A stretch of DNA of 64,000 nucleotides, from positions 70,556,242 to 70,620,241 of the forward strand of contig OZ038381.1 in the NCBI GenBank assembly GCA_964036045.1, read 5' to 3'. Source of the stretch: Eutreptiella sp. 'Long Island Sound 2002'. Its lineage: Eukaryota > Euglenozoa > Euglenophyceae > Eutreptiales > Eutreptiaceae. The translations under genes and the position numbers were made by a program. Positions 9,241 to 18,846 of the stretch are shown piece by piece (the first letter of the stretch is position 1; every line of letters starts with the position of its first letter). The notes beneath the pieces were generated by a model. The model was not told where the DNA came from and did not search any database. It worked only from the letters and a program-made list of their open reading frames with translations.

Positions 9241-12057
9241 CCCACGCAAGCGCGCAGCAAGCGGACACATACACCGGCACAGCACAACCCCCCGCACAAT
9301 CCCCGCCCATGGCCCCCCCCCTCTCGCTGCTCAACCGGAGACCCACACACGCCCACTATCGCGCGCACCCCCGGGCCCCGCGACACGGGCCTCCCCCACC
9401 CGCCCGAACACCAGCACACGCCCGCCACACACCCACCCACCGGCCACCCTTCACCGCCCCCCACACTCGACAACCCACACACACCCGCCAAGGGGAGCCC
9501 CACGCCCCGCGGCACGCCCACCCCACCCAGTGGCCTGCCCACGCCCCCCACACACACCCCAGAGGACCCAGGCCCACCCCCCCCGGCCCCTGAATGCAGC
9601 CCACGCGAACTGTTCCCCCCCGCTGACACCAACCCACACGACCTCGCACATTGCAGGACCCGGGCCCAGCCGAGCCCAGAAAGAGAAGGCCGCAGCCCCG
9701 CGCCTCCCTCCCCTGCCGCAGCCGACCAGATCGGCCCGCCGGGCCGCCAGGTCACGACCGGGCCCCCCCAGCCGCCCGCCCCCAACCTACAACCCGGGGA
9801 CATGCCCTCCATCCTCCCCGCCGTGGCCGCAGCAGAAACCGCCGCCCGCAAGCCCGCCCGCATCACAGCCCAACCCGCGTCCACCACCTCCTCCTCGTCC
9901 TCAGCCTCGTCCACCTCCTCCACCTCATCCTCCGACCCCCCCCTCCCCACCAAACTCATCCTCAAGGCCACGGCGAAAGCCAAAGCCGCGGCCGCACGCA
10001 CCAACCCCCCAACCCCCACACAGGCGACTCAGGCACCCCGGCAACCCACCGGGACGACCCCTGACCCGGCATCGACACCCTCACACCTCCGGACAGAGGT
10101 ACTCCTGAACCTGGAACCGGACCCCAACCCCAAACCCGACCCCAAACCCAAACCGGACCCCAACCCCAAACCCAACCCCAAACCCAAGCCGGCGCCCACG
10201 CGACCACACACAACACCGCATACGCAACGACACAAAACCACCCGATACCACCCCTGCCCGGGCCCTCGCCCAAGCCAGGACCCCCCACCCACCACGACCC
10301 GCGCCCCCCTCCCGCCGGCACCCACCACCACCGCGGAGACGGCCACCCAGCACGACCCCCTCCAAACCCTCGTCAAAATCCCCGTCACCAAGCGCCCCGT
10401 CATCCATCCCCCACAAACCACCACCACCGCCGGCCAAACCGACCCAGGGACGTGGGACCCCTCAACCATCGTCACCGTCAAGCCCGGCCCCCAACCCTTC
10501 CTCCATGCCCACCACATAGTGCAGCCCCGGGGACTGCCCACGATTCCCAACCCCCCACCCCCACAAGGGGGACCGGAAAACCCACAAGGACTCCATGGGC
10601 CATACCCGCAACACCAACCCCACCACTACACACACCACCACCACCAGCGGCCCCACCACCACCACTATCAACACCACCCCCACCACTACCACTGCCCACC
10701 GCCCTACCCCACCGGGCCACAACCCCCCGTACACCAACAGCACCAGCGGACGGGATGGCAGCCGCCGAACGCCCCGCCCGCATACCCACCCCCCCCGTAC
10801 CAGCCACCACCCCCGTACCAGCCGTACCCCCGCGGCCACCATCCGATGGCCGAAGGGGCCCCATGGACGACGGGGGACCTCCCCCCCCAACCAGCACCGC
10901 GTGACGCCCCGTACCCCCCCGGCCACCATCCGATGGCCGAAGGGGCCCCAAGGACGACGGGGGACCTCCCCCCCCAAGCGGCGCCGCGCGAGCCCCCCCA
11001 GAGGCCGCCGACGCTTCCGGACTGGCCCGACTCGAGCGACGAGGGCCGGTCCCGCAAGCGGCGGCGCTCCCGCTCCCCCCCCGCACGGCACACTCGCCCA
11101 CGGCGCCCACACTCCCACCGCGCCTCAACCACCCACTCGCGCCGCTCCCGCTCCCCCAGGTACCACCACGACCCCCAGGGACCCCGCTCCCGTCGCTCCC
11201 GCTCCCCCGGGCACCACCACGAGCGCCACCGCCGCCCCATGTCCCCCTCCCCCTCCCCCCACCGGCCACCCAGCCCCCGCCACCACCACTCCCGCTCCCC
11301 CCGACGCAGCCAGGCACGCCACTGCCGCCCCACGTCCACCTCCCCCTCCCCCCACGCGCCCCGCCGGGCTCCCCGTTCCCCCCCCGGCCCGTACCCATCC
11401 ACCACCCCCAGCCCCCGCCACCACCACTCCCGCTCCCCCGGACGCCACCGAGCGCGCCAGAGCCGCCCAATGTCCACCTCCCCCTCCCGCTCCCCCCTCC
11501 GCCCGTACCCGTCCTCCACCCCCAGCCCCCGCCGCCGCCGCTCCCGCTCCCCCAGGCACCGCCACCCCCGCCACCACCGCAGGTCCACGTCTTCCCCCCG
11601 CCGCTCCAGGACCCCAGGCACGGACCCCTCCCCCCCCCGGGCCCCCGCCTACCTCGCCTGGTGGTCTCCCTCCGCTCTGCAGGAGCTCCGCCGCTGGGTG
11701 AAATGGGCCGGAGGAGCGGGAAGGCACGAAAGGGTGCACATGGTGCATACCTTCGAGGAAATGCGCACCCGCACCCCCGCAAACCCCAACGAGACCGCCC
11801 CGGAGGCCATCATGCCGCAAGCGGCATGGGACGCCCTCCTCCGCGATGCGGTCCAGGGCCTCCGCCCCCCCTACACCCCCCAAGCCCTCCGCCGGTGGCT
11901 CCAGGCCACCCACCCCCAAGCCTGGGCCACCGGCGCCCCCTCCCCACCCCGCCCCTCCCACCACCACCACACCAGGAAGGGGCAGGACAAGGGCAAGGGG
12001 AGGGCAAGGGGCACCAAGGACCACACAGGCAAGAGGGCACGGAAGGGCCCCAAGTGA
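9184..12057 (+). CDS. LINE A ORF3, C-terminal part: Pro/Lys-rich, His/Tyr-rich and Arg/Ser-rich protein
   Basis: 957 codons, probably the continuation of the preceding ORF3 frame after a one-base shift. Order: Pro/Thr-rich leader; Ser run (about 9,890-9,945); PKPDPKPK repeats; a His/Tyr/Pro-rich block; two copies of a 29-residue repeat (GHHPMAEGAP...); an RS domain of about 190 residues (from about 11,040 to 11,620) with many RSRSP and SPRRR units; then a folded-looking end with WW..LQELRRWVKW and MPQAAWDALL..LRPPYTPQALRRWL. LINE B and LINE C share that last module. RS domains normally bind splicing factors and localise to nuclear speckles, so a nuclear RNA-binding or import role is possible. 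Much of the sequence is low complexity, so exact frame limits are uncertain. Confidence 0.6.
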   Translation: MPRQQKTASFSSKPPGLQLPTQARSKRTHTPAQHNPPHNPRPWPPPSRCSTGDPHTPTIARTPGPRDTGLPHPPEHQHTPATHPPTGHPSPPPTLDNPHTPAKGSPTPRGTPTPPSGLPTPPTHTPEDPGPPPPAPECSPRELFPPADTNPHDLAHCRTRAQPSPEREGRSPAPPSPAAADQIGPPGRQVTTGPPQPPAPNLQPGDMPSILPAVAAAETAARKPARITAQPASTTSSSSSASSTSSTSSSDPPLPTKLILKATAKAKAAAARTNPPTPTQATQAPRQPTGTTPDPASTPSHLRTEVLLNLEPDPNPKPDPKPKPDPNPKPNPKPKPAPTRPHTTPHTQRHKTTRYHPCPGPRPSQDPPPTTTRAPLPPAPTTTAETATQHDPLQTLVKIPVTKRPVIHPPQTTTTAGQTDPGTWDPSTIVTVKPGPQPFLHAHHIVQPRGLPTIPNPPPPQGGPENPQGLHGPYPQHQPHHYTHHHHQRPHHHHYQHHPHHYHCPPPYPTGPQPPVHQQHQRTGWQPPNAPPAYPPPPYQPPPPYQPYPRGHHPMAEGAPWTTGDLPPQPAPRDAPYPPGHHPMAEGAPRTTGDLPPQAAPREPPQRPPTLPDWPDSSDEGRSRKRRRSRSPPARHTRPRRPHSHRASTTHSRRSRSPRYHHDPQGPRSRRSRSPGHHHERHRRPMSPSPSPHRPPSPRHHHSRSPRRSQARHCRPTSTSPSPHAPRRAPRSPPGPYPSTTPSPRHHHSRSPGRHRARQSRPMSTSPSRSPLRPYPSSTPSPRRRRSRSPRHRHPRHHRRSTSSPRRSRTPGTDPSPPRAPAYLAWWSPSALQELRRWVKWAGGAGRHERVHMVHTFEEMRTRTPANPNETAPEAIMPQAAWDALLRDAVQGLRPPYTPQALRRWLQATHPQAWATGAPSPPRPSHHHHTRKGQDKGKGRARGTKDHTGKRARKGPK
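10101..10196 (+). repeat. Short tandem repeat encoding Pro-Lys/Pro-Asn dipeptides
   Basis: Repeats of CCCAAACCC(G/A)ACC-type units of 6-18 bp encode NPKPDPKPKPDP-like peptide within ORF3. LINE C has a related P/K/N-rich stretch at about 38,930-39,070. Confidence 0.8.
10834..11007 (+). repeat. 87-bp tandem duplication in ORF3 (29 residues, in frame)
   Basis: GGCCACCATCCGATGGCCGA recurs 87 bp apart (10,834 and 10,921), and both units continue through GACGGGGGACCTCCCCCCCC. The period is a multiple of three, so the reading frame is kept. Confidence 0.85.
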
Positions 12058-12364
12058 GGGCAGGCACACGCAGGGACAGGGCGCCGGAAGCGACACCACA
12101 TGGGGTCAGGACACCACCCAAGAACCAGGAAGGAGCGGGAACGGGGACCAAGACACGGAGGAAAAGGGCACCACGACAGGTGCCACAACCCACACCGACG
12201 GGGAGACCAGCGCCGCCCCACCCCCACCAAACACCCCAACACACACCAGCGCACGCCCACCGGCCACCGGAAACCACACGGAGAACGGAGGGCACACCTA
12301 CACGGGGAGAACGGGCCACACCCACAGGAGAGGCCGCAGGGAACACCGCCGCACGGCACACCAC

Positions 12365-12391
12365 CATCCCTAGTGACCCCTTTTGCACACC
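12365..12391 (+). repeat. Left terminal inverted repeat of the DNA transposon
   Basis: Exact reverse complement of 18,646-18,672 over 27 bp; it starts CATCCCTAGTGACC. Confidence 0.92.
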
Positions 12392-12407
12392 ATGGTGCCA
12401 TGTCCTA

Positions 12408-12475
12408 TGTTCAACCGGTGTTCAACTGACTTCACCTGGGCCCTTGAACCACCCCTGAACAGCGGTTGAACACCC
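12408..12475. promoter_or_regulatory. Left subterminal GTTGAAC/GTTCAAC cluster
   Basis: Starts 17 bp inside the left TIR. It contains GTTCAACCGGTGTTCAAC, TTGAAC, CTGAACAG and GGTTGAACAC units. Further clusters follow at 12,667-12,692 and 12,862-12,935, the second including the perfect dyad GTTCAACCGCGCGGTTGAAC and three direct GGTTGAACAC units. Inferred to be transposase-binding sites. Confidence 0.6.
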
Positions 12476-13299
12476 CCACCGCGCGTAGTGCAATTTTACC
12501 AAAAATTAAACTTTTGACGTACCACCATGCCATTCCAAACCATCCATGACGATGTACCATGCTTTTAACAACATACTAATGCCCAATGCACTATTCCATG
12601 CCATACCCCTCACATTGCCACTCCCTTTCTATCATGTCCAAGAGTAGCGTCAACGCCGCCTTGGTGTTCAACCATGCGGTTGAACACCCCACTTGACACA
12701 TTCCCCTAAGCTTTGACCTTCATTGTGGTCCTTTGGCTTCCATTCTATCGTGGATGGTGTTCAGAGGTTTTTGCAGTGTGCACCTGCCTTATCCAAATCA
12801 ATTATAACCACAAAACCATGGATTTTCTGCTACTTTCATATTGCCGCCCATACGCGTTCGGCCATGTTCAACTGCGTGTTCAACCGCGCGGTTGAACACG
12901 GTTGAACACGGTTGAACACGGTTGAACACACACTGGAGCGCGTTAGGAGAAATGCCGCACGTAATCGCAATCACACAACAATGGCACCAACAATTCACGT
13001 CAAATTGGATGAACAATCCCAGTGCCTGTCACCATGGGAACCCCAGGTCCAGGAGTTCAGTGCGCATCGGAGCGGGAAGGCGGTGCCACGCGATAGATGT
13101 ATACGCCACAATGGCATACCTTTCACCCTCCCATCGCTCCGGCCCATGCGTACGCCACGCATTGAAAATCACCCCCTTTCGTGCATCCACAACAACCCCT
13201 TGCACAATTTGACGCCCACATTGCAATCATGCTTGACGCTGCGCCCCCCCCTCCCCCCCACCACCCATCCACGCCGTAGTAAAGAAACCACCACCACGG

Positions 13300-13617
13300 G
13301 AATTCACCCACCGCCACCACCCCACTCAACGCGGAGTCATCCCTTGGATGTTTGTGTACATCCATGGGTGCACATCCGTTGCCCCACACGATGGAAATTG
13401 CGGTGTAACTGAGGGACGGTAAACAAACCGTGAGGAAATTATTTACAAGGCGCACAACATGTGCATCATCATGTGTCCTCTTAGACATGCCCACGTGTGT
13501 AAACGTCGGAAACTTCCTTGTTGCTCCCCATAGGATCCGGCGGTACTCTCCTCCATGTTTCTTCTTGTGGAGCCATCCCTTCAAGCCTTGTAAGGCTTCA
13601 TGGACCTTGTCGGCTAG
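13300..13617 (-). pseudogene. In-frame continuation of the transposase-like gene after its TGA
   Basis: Directly after TGA (13,618-13,620), in the same frame, comes ordinary-looking protein sequence (ADKVHEALQGLKGWLHKKK and on through WGATRKFPTF...) for about 100 residues before it becomes Gly/Trp-rich near 13,300. The TGA may be a nonsense change (for example from CGA), with further exons once present. Otherwise the real stop is at 13,618 and this is a chance frame. Confidence 0.4.
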
Positions 13618-16600
13618 TCACTTTGAGTCCACGGCCCATAGCGCTTGCGTCTCCGGTCCGACCTCCTCCTTCCCATCATCGGCACACTCCTTCTCCCTTG
13701 TGCTCGCCATTGCCCTTTCGCTCCCACCTTCGTGCATGCCGTCTTGAGGTCCACCTTCCTCCTTTGCATCATCTCCAACATGAGGTCGTTCATTCTCCTT
13801 GGCATCGTGCTCCACCTTGGGGTTGTTGAGGGCATAGGACATGCCCTCCTTGTTGGCATCGTCCACGGACGTGCCCTCCTTGTTCGAATCCTCCACGGAC
13901 ATGCCCTCCTTGTTGGAATCGTCCACGTCATTTGAAGTGCTCTCCTTCATGGGATCCTCGGAGTCCTCCTTGGTGCCATTGTCCGACGCATTGGTGGTAC
14001 TTCCCGCGATTGCTTCCGTGCTTGCGATTGCTTCCGTGCTTGCCCCATCTTGACCTCCATCTTTTGTATCTCCGCTCTCGGTTGCCGCGTCTTGGCCTCC
14101 ATGTTTTGCATCTCCGCTCTCGGTTTCCTTGTCGTGGCCTCCATGTCTTGCATCTCCGCTCTCGGTTTCCTTGGTCGCTTTCTCCATGTTCTCCTCCCAC
14201 TTCGCCAACATGGCCTTTGCCTCATCCTCGCTCGTGAACGCTGTGTGGCGGAGGCGCACAATGACTGGCCACGTGACGTTGGCCTCACTCTGCTCTCCGG
14301 GCCATTGGGGGGGGAGTTTCACCATCTCCTCCCCCTTCCGTGGCTTGGGGTCGTCCTTCGTTGGCTTTGCCACGGCGCCCACTGCGATGCGGTGGCGCTT
14401 GTCTGGACCCTCGGTCAGCACCCACCGTACTGCGGATCCCGCTGGCAACCCGAACTTCTCACGTGCCTCTTGGCGCTTCTCGTCGAGGCGGCGTTTTTCC
14501 TCCAATCGTTGCACTTTCACCATCTCCTATGCAAAAGCGTTGCAGAGAGTTCAACCGAGTTCAACCGCGTTCAACCGTGTTCAACCGACCGGTTGAAGTG
14601 TTCAACCGTGTTCAACCGTATTTCACGACGTACCGCCACACACTATAGCACCGGCATGCTTCGACGTTGTGAAGGCGCATTGCAACCAAATGTAGAGGCA
14701 TATGCATACGCAGGAACATGGGGACATCACCTCTTCCGCTGGTGCGCTTGCTTGCACCGTGGTACTTGTGCTTGCACTTGTCTCCATTGCGCCACTTGCC
14801 TCCATCGCGCCACTTGCCTCTGTCGCGGCACTTGCCTCCGTCGCGCCACTTGCCTCCATCGCGCTACTTGCCTTCGTCACGCCACTTGCCTTCGCTGTGC
14901 CACTTGCCTCCGTCACGTTCGGTGTTGACCGTTGTCCTTCCTTTGCTCCCACATTTGCGTTGTTGGCGTCTTTGGGCCGCAGAGATGCCTTCTCCTTCTT
15001 GTCCTTGTCCTTTTTGTCCTTCTTTGGTTTTGCTTCGATCTTCTTCTTCTTGTTTGCCTTGGGAGCCTCCTTTTTCTTGGGAGGTGTCCACCCCTCATCA
15101 TTGTCCGACAATTGGCTTGCACTTGACCCTTTTGAGTCGGACGACGAGTCCGCTGACGTTGCCACCCGTTGCCGCTTTTTGGAATGCACTCCCCGCCAGT
15201 CCTTCTTCTTCTTCTTGTCGGTTTTGTCTTGCACCCTTTGTTTGAGCGCAGTTTGCGCTTGGAGGAGCAAAACCTTTGGGCTTGCACTTCCTCCCTTTGC
15301 TTGTGGAATTGCCTTTGGTGGAGGCTTCAAGAGTCCACGAATGGGGACGTGGACTTTTGGCTCTTCTCGGAAGGGTGATGTTGAGCTCTCTGCCTCGTCG
15401 ACCACGGGATTTTCACTCTTCACGTCTCCATGATCCGGCGCAAACCATGCATTAGAATTCTCCCACCACGTGCCATCGTCGGTGTTCACGTCATCCCTCA
15501 ATTCCTCCTTCACGCCAAACATTGGTTGGGGGAATTGCTTCGCCTTGCCCGACTGACTCCGATGCTTTGGGGTGGACTCCATGGGTGTGCCAATCGCATG
15601 TGTGTCAATCGCATGTGGGGACCCGCCATGTGCAAGCTCTTGGAGTGCGCGATGGAGTCCTCGGGTCCATTTCCTCACGAGGGCGTCGCGATCGGAAACC
15701 CGTGCACCTGGCCCATGCCACCATTCATCGATGGGTAATGGCGGCCATGCTCCATGGAGCATGACCGCCGGTCCGCGTTTGTCAATGACGAACATGTGGG
15801 GTGGGACGTCTTGGGCCGATAACTAAGAGAGATGAGCGGTTGAATGGGGTTGAGGTGCGAAACCGACCGGTTGAACACCGGTTGAGCACATGTGGCCACC
15901 ACCTCATATGCACGGCACCCTCAGCGCACTAACACAGGGTATTCAATTATTGAACCATGTATGCATCCCAGACATGCAGGTCTCAATGCCCTAGCCACCA
16001 ATTGCCCAAAACATCCACTCCGAACGTGTCACACACGGACTGTATCCATACTCTCTCCGTTCGCTTTGCTTCAACTGCCCGGTTGAACACGGTTGAACAC
16101 CGGTTGAACACTTGTTGCACACACCTGCTCCACGCCTCGCATCATTGACGAAGTGCTTGTGGCCGCATTGGGTAGTGTGGTTGGTGGTGCAACCGCTGCA
16201 GGTGCCTCCTCCATGCTGGACTTCTTGCTGCGCCCGCCACTTGATATGGTTCCCCCGACCTCGACCATGGATGGCGGTGACGCGTTGTAGTTGGTGGCGT
16301 CGGAGGCGTCATACCAATTGTGCGGCACGGACTCCACGTTTTTAAAAAAGAATTGCGGCCCATGGCCCTTGCCATGGCCGCCACTTCGGCCAGCACACCC
16401 AGGGCCGGTCCATTGGGGTGCCACTGCAGTCCCCAGCCCGTAGGATTCCCATACCCTAAAGAGGGCATGGAGGGCGGTCTCCGACAACGTCATGGCAATT
16501 CCGGGGCGCGTGCTCAAACCAATCCTCAAAAGTTTCCACTCGGCCCAATTCTGGGCTGTGAGTGCTTTCGTTGTCCACGGGTGGCTCCGGTGGCCATGGA

Positions 16601-18118
16601 GGTCATACTGGGCGTTTTTTTTCATCCACACCCCGACACTCCTCCGGTACATGAACCGGGGTGTGATGTCCCGGAGCCATCTCCATTGAGGGGAGTCATC
16701 CGCCAACGACGATGAGTCGTGGCACACCCCAATGAACCGTGTGCGGTCATCCACGCGGAGCATTGGTTTTGAAGTGCACCCTTTGGCCGTAGTGCAATCC
16801 AAACCTTTATCGTACAAAGCGCGGAATTTTCCATCAAGGTGCGTTGTGCGCCGCACCTTAGTGTTCATCCATCGTTCACGCCTACTACACCATGTGGAAA
16901 AAGAGTAGATGCTTCCGATGGCAAAGTAAGGCGACAATCCTAAAAGTAGACGCAACCATGGAGAGTCTCCACCCAACATGATTCGTGCACGATAATAAAC
17001 ATTATTCATTTGGATGTATCCACTATCAATGATAGTTTGGATGTGTTGCAACGTGGCACAAAATAAGACACGCATTGCTTCGTCGTCATGTTCGGATGTC
17101 AATGCGACATCCAATGTCCAATTATATTGAAGAGTGCGGGCCTTTTCCATGTGATTGGCAAAGCCAATCGCAATTTGCACCCATGGGCGTGAGCCACATG
17201 GGAACCCGTCGCCTCTAATTATGATGACGAATAATTGCTCGCCATCGATCATTGGAAAGTCCATGGACTCCATGAGCTCCTTTTGTGTTGCGACATAATT
17301 AAAGAAATGCGGTAAGTCCCATCGTACACCAACTTTGCCATTGTGAATAGTGGTTTCCAATTTTTGCGCCTTACCCAATCGTTGCCATTCACGGTGCATA
17401 CGCTTGAAAGATGGAAATGGGTGCACCCAATGAACATCCAACTTTTCTTGGGCAGCTTTTGTTCGCCGGTTGGCCCAAGATATTAGATTCTTGTACCTAA
17501 ATTTGAGGCATGTTAATTCGAACAAAGTGACGCGCACAACGTGAACGTTGGTGCACAACGTGAGCGTTGGTTGAAATCGTTCAACTTGTTCAACCGGGCA
17601 GTTGAACATGACTTTAACAAATGTTCAATTTGTTGTTTTCATGAAAAAACACTTGATGGTAGCATGTAAATGGGGCCAAAATTGCATGTGGAAGAAGACA
17701 TATACATGATAGTTCGATGAAACCTAGGTAGGCACTCTATGTTGCACAAACATGAGTCGCATTTGTTTCATATGTGTTCAACCGCACACTTGAACGCATC
17801 TCGCATACGGTTGAACACTCCTTGCATACATGCAACGCACCATGGTATGCATGTAGGACATGTAGAGCACCTATTTTTCGGCATTTCCAAGTCAAGGATC
17901 AACCGGACGGCATCCTTGGGTGTAAACACCCTTTCCATGACCTTCCGGTCATTGCGTCGACTACGCCGCCCACTACCCATTCTAGTCTTGAGGCGTTCCC
18001 ATAGTGTACGACCACCCTTGGATGCGGTGAACAAGTTGACCAAATCACTCATCAATTCATCTGATTGTAATCCAGTGTAGTGATCTGCAATACATTGCTT
18101 CAAGTTTGACGTTGGCAT
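13618..18118 (-). CDS. Four-exon transposase-like gene of the DNA transposon
   Basis: Exons by GT-AG rule: 18,118-17,871; 17,496-16,125; 15,822-14,731; 14,526-13,618. The introns are 17,497-17,870, 15,823-16,124 and 14,527-14,730. All junctions keep the frame: exons 1+2 total 1,620 nt and exon 3 is 1,092 nt, giving about 1,206 codons. Exon 1 starts at the first ATG (18,118). Exon 2 holds the best-folded part: RGDG (Asp179), then GGDSPWLRLLLGL (Asp260) followed by a WC pair. This D...GD spacing is typical of DDE-type transposases, but I could not assign the glutamate or the superfamily. Exon 3 is basic with Lys-rich nuclear-localisation-like runs and EASGAM repeats. Exon 4 is acidic with two sets of short repeats. 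The frame ends at TGA 13,618-13,620 but stays protein-like beyond it. Confidence 0.7.
14547..14620. repeat. GTTGAAC/GTTCAAC array filling intron 3
   Basis: Seven close units, including the dyad GTTCAACCGACCGGTTGAA, inside a 204-bp intron bounded by GAG|GTGATG and TTTTGCATAG|GAG (minus strand). Confidence 0.8.
15834..15890. repeat. GTTGAAC cluster at the acceptor end of intron 2
   Basis: GGTTGAA, GGTTGAG, CCGGTTGAACACCGGTTGAGC just upstream (minus strand) of the acceptor CTCTCTTAG|TTA. A second cluster lies at the donor end of the same intron. Confidence 0.75.
16068..16118. repeat. GTTGAAC cluster at the donor end of intron 2
   Basis: TTCAACTGCCCGGTTGAAC followed by two more GGTTGAACAC units and a degenerate one, within 60 bp of the donor GAGCAG|GTGTGT. 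Confidence 0.75.
17571..17607. repeat. GTTGAAC/GTTCAAC cluster in intron 1, acceptor half
   Basis: Contains GTTCAACTTGTTCAACC and the dyad GTTCAACCGGGCAGTTGAAC. A matching cluster sits at 17,776-17,815 in the donor half of the same intron. Confidence 0.75.
17776..17815. repeat. GTTGAAC/GTTCAAC cluster in intron 1, donor half
   Basis: GTTCAACCGCACACTTGAAC and CGGTTGAACAC, 55 bp from the donor AATAG|GTGCTC on the minus strand. Confidence 0.7.
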
Positions 18119-18276
18119 TTTTGATTGTAAAATGAGAGGGATCCTTGCATACAAGTAAGAAACCACAATGGGGAATCTCTTGGTGCTCTAATTTGTTCTT
18201 ATTGTTACGTTATTTTTGGTGACACTACCATATTGCACAAAGGTGAAATTAAATATTCTTCAATTCAATGCGTCAT

Positions 18277-18286
18277 GTATATAGTA
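18277..18286 (-). promoter_or_regulatory. TATA-like box upstream of the transposon gene
   Basis: ACTATATACA on the minus strand, about 160 bp before the first ATG, in an AT-rich stretch (18,180-18,300). Weak evidence. Confidence 0.25.
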
Positions 18287-18540
18287 AAAAGCGAGCAGGT
18301 GGCAACTACTACACACCATGTGCATTCCCTTTACCGCCACGTGTTGGCCACCACGTGCCGGCTCCAGTTTTCATGTATGTGGTCACCACACCGCCACCTG
18401 CCCATTGGTAGTAGGTTCCAGGTTTTAACTGGGTTTTAGGGAACAGCTCAAAACCAAAATTGTGGGACAGGCTACATTTACCAATTAACCACTGTTGAAC
18501 GCGTGATCGCGTGAGCACGCGCCACCGATTGGCGCGATAG

Positions 18541-18634
18541 GCCAGTTGAACTGTTCAACCGCGTTCAACCGAGTTCAACTGGGGGGTTGAACAGCAACAT
18601 GCTGTTCAACTGGGTTCAACCGCTGTTCAACCGC
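18541..18634. promoter_or_regulatory. Right subterminal GTTGAAC/GTTCAAC cluster
   Basis: Eight or so GTTCAAC or GTTGAAC units in both orientations, ending 12 bp before the right TIR. It mirrors the left subterminal cluster. The preceding 18,300-18,540 holds no ORF but has two CACGTG palindromes (about 18,339-18,355). Confidence 0.6.
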
Positions 18635-18645
18635 TACGCTCAAAG

Positions 18646-18672
18646 GTGTGCAAAAGGGGTCACTAGGGATGC
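18646..18672 (-). repeat. Right terminal inverted repeat of the DNA transposon
   Basis: Exact reverse complement of the left end. LINE A sequence resumes immediately after it. Confidence 0.92.
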
Positions 18673-18846
18673 CCTCACCGCCAGCTGACGACCCCGACCA
18701 CCACGAAGGCCAACTCACAGGCACCGGAAGAGGACGAAAGCACGGCTGCGGCACCCACGACTACGGACCGACACCCCCAGAGGACACGGGACCAAGGCAC
18801 AGGCCCCCAGGGAGGGCAACCCCACGGACCGTCACGCGACCACACC

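Larger units (their letters stand above)
12365..18672 (-). mobile_element. 6.3-kb DNA transposon with perfect 27-bp terminal inverted repeats, inserted in LINE A
   Basis: The ends 12,365-12,391 and 18,646-18,672 are exact reverse complements over 27 bp (CATCCCTAGTGACCCC...). Outside both ends the C/A-rich LINE sequence resumes, and inside the composition is balanced or AT-richer. No long target duplication is visible. If the repeat is counted from CCCTAG, a 2-bp AT duplication is possible. Next to both termini, and in every intron of its gene, there are clusters of GTTGAAC/GTTCAAC, as expected of subterminal transposase sites. One minus-strand gene of four exons fills the middle. The superfamily was not identified. 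Confidence 0.88.

Noticed and set aside
9601-10108. Alternative proline-rich + strand frames overlapping ORF3
   Set aside because: All three frames are open in this C/A-rich stretch. The chosen frame is the one that continues into the RS domain and the conserved end module.
10462-11782. Long minus-strand frames rich in Gly, Arg and Trp opposite LINE A ORF3
   Set aside because: They are the complement of T-poor coding sequence, which lacks stop-forming triplets. Composition is implausible and no domain is seen.
12848-12935. GTTGAAC direct repeats as a possible CRISPR-like array
   Set aside because: Units are 7-10 bp in both orientations with irregular spacing, in a eukaryotic transposon. No spacers or cas genes are present.
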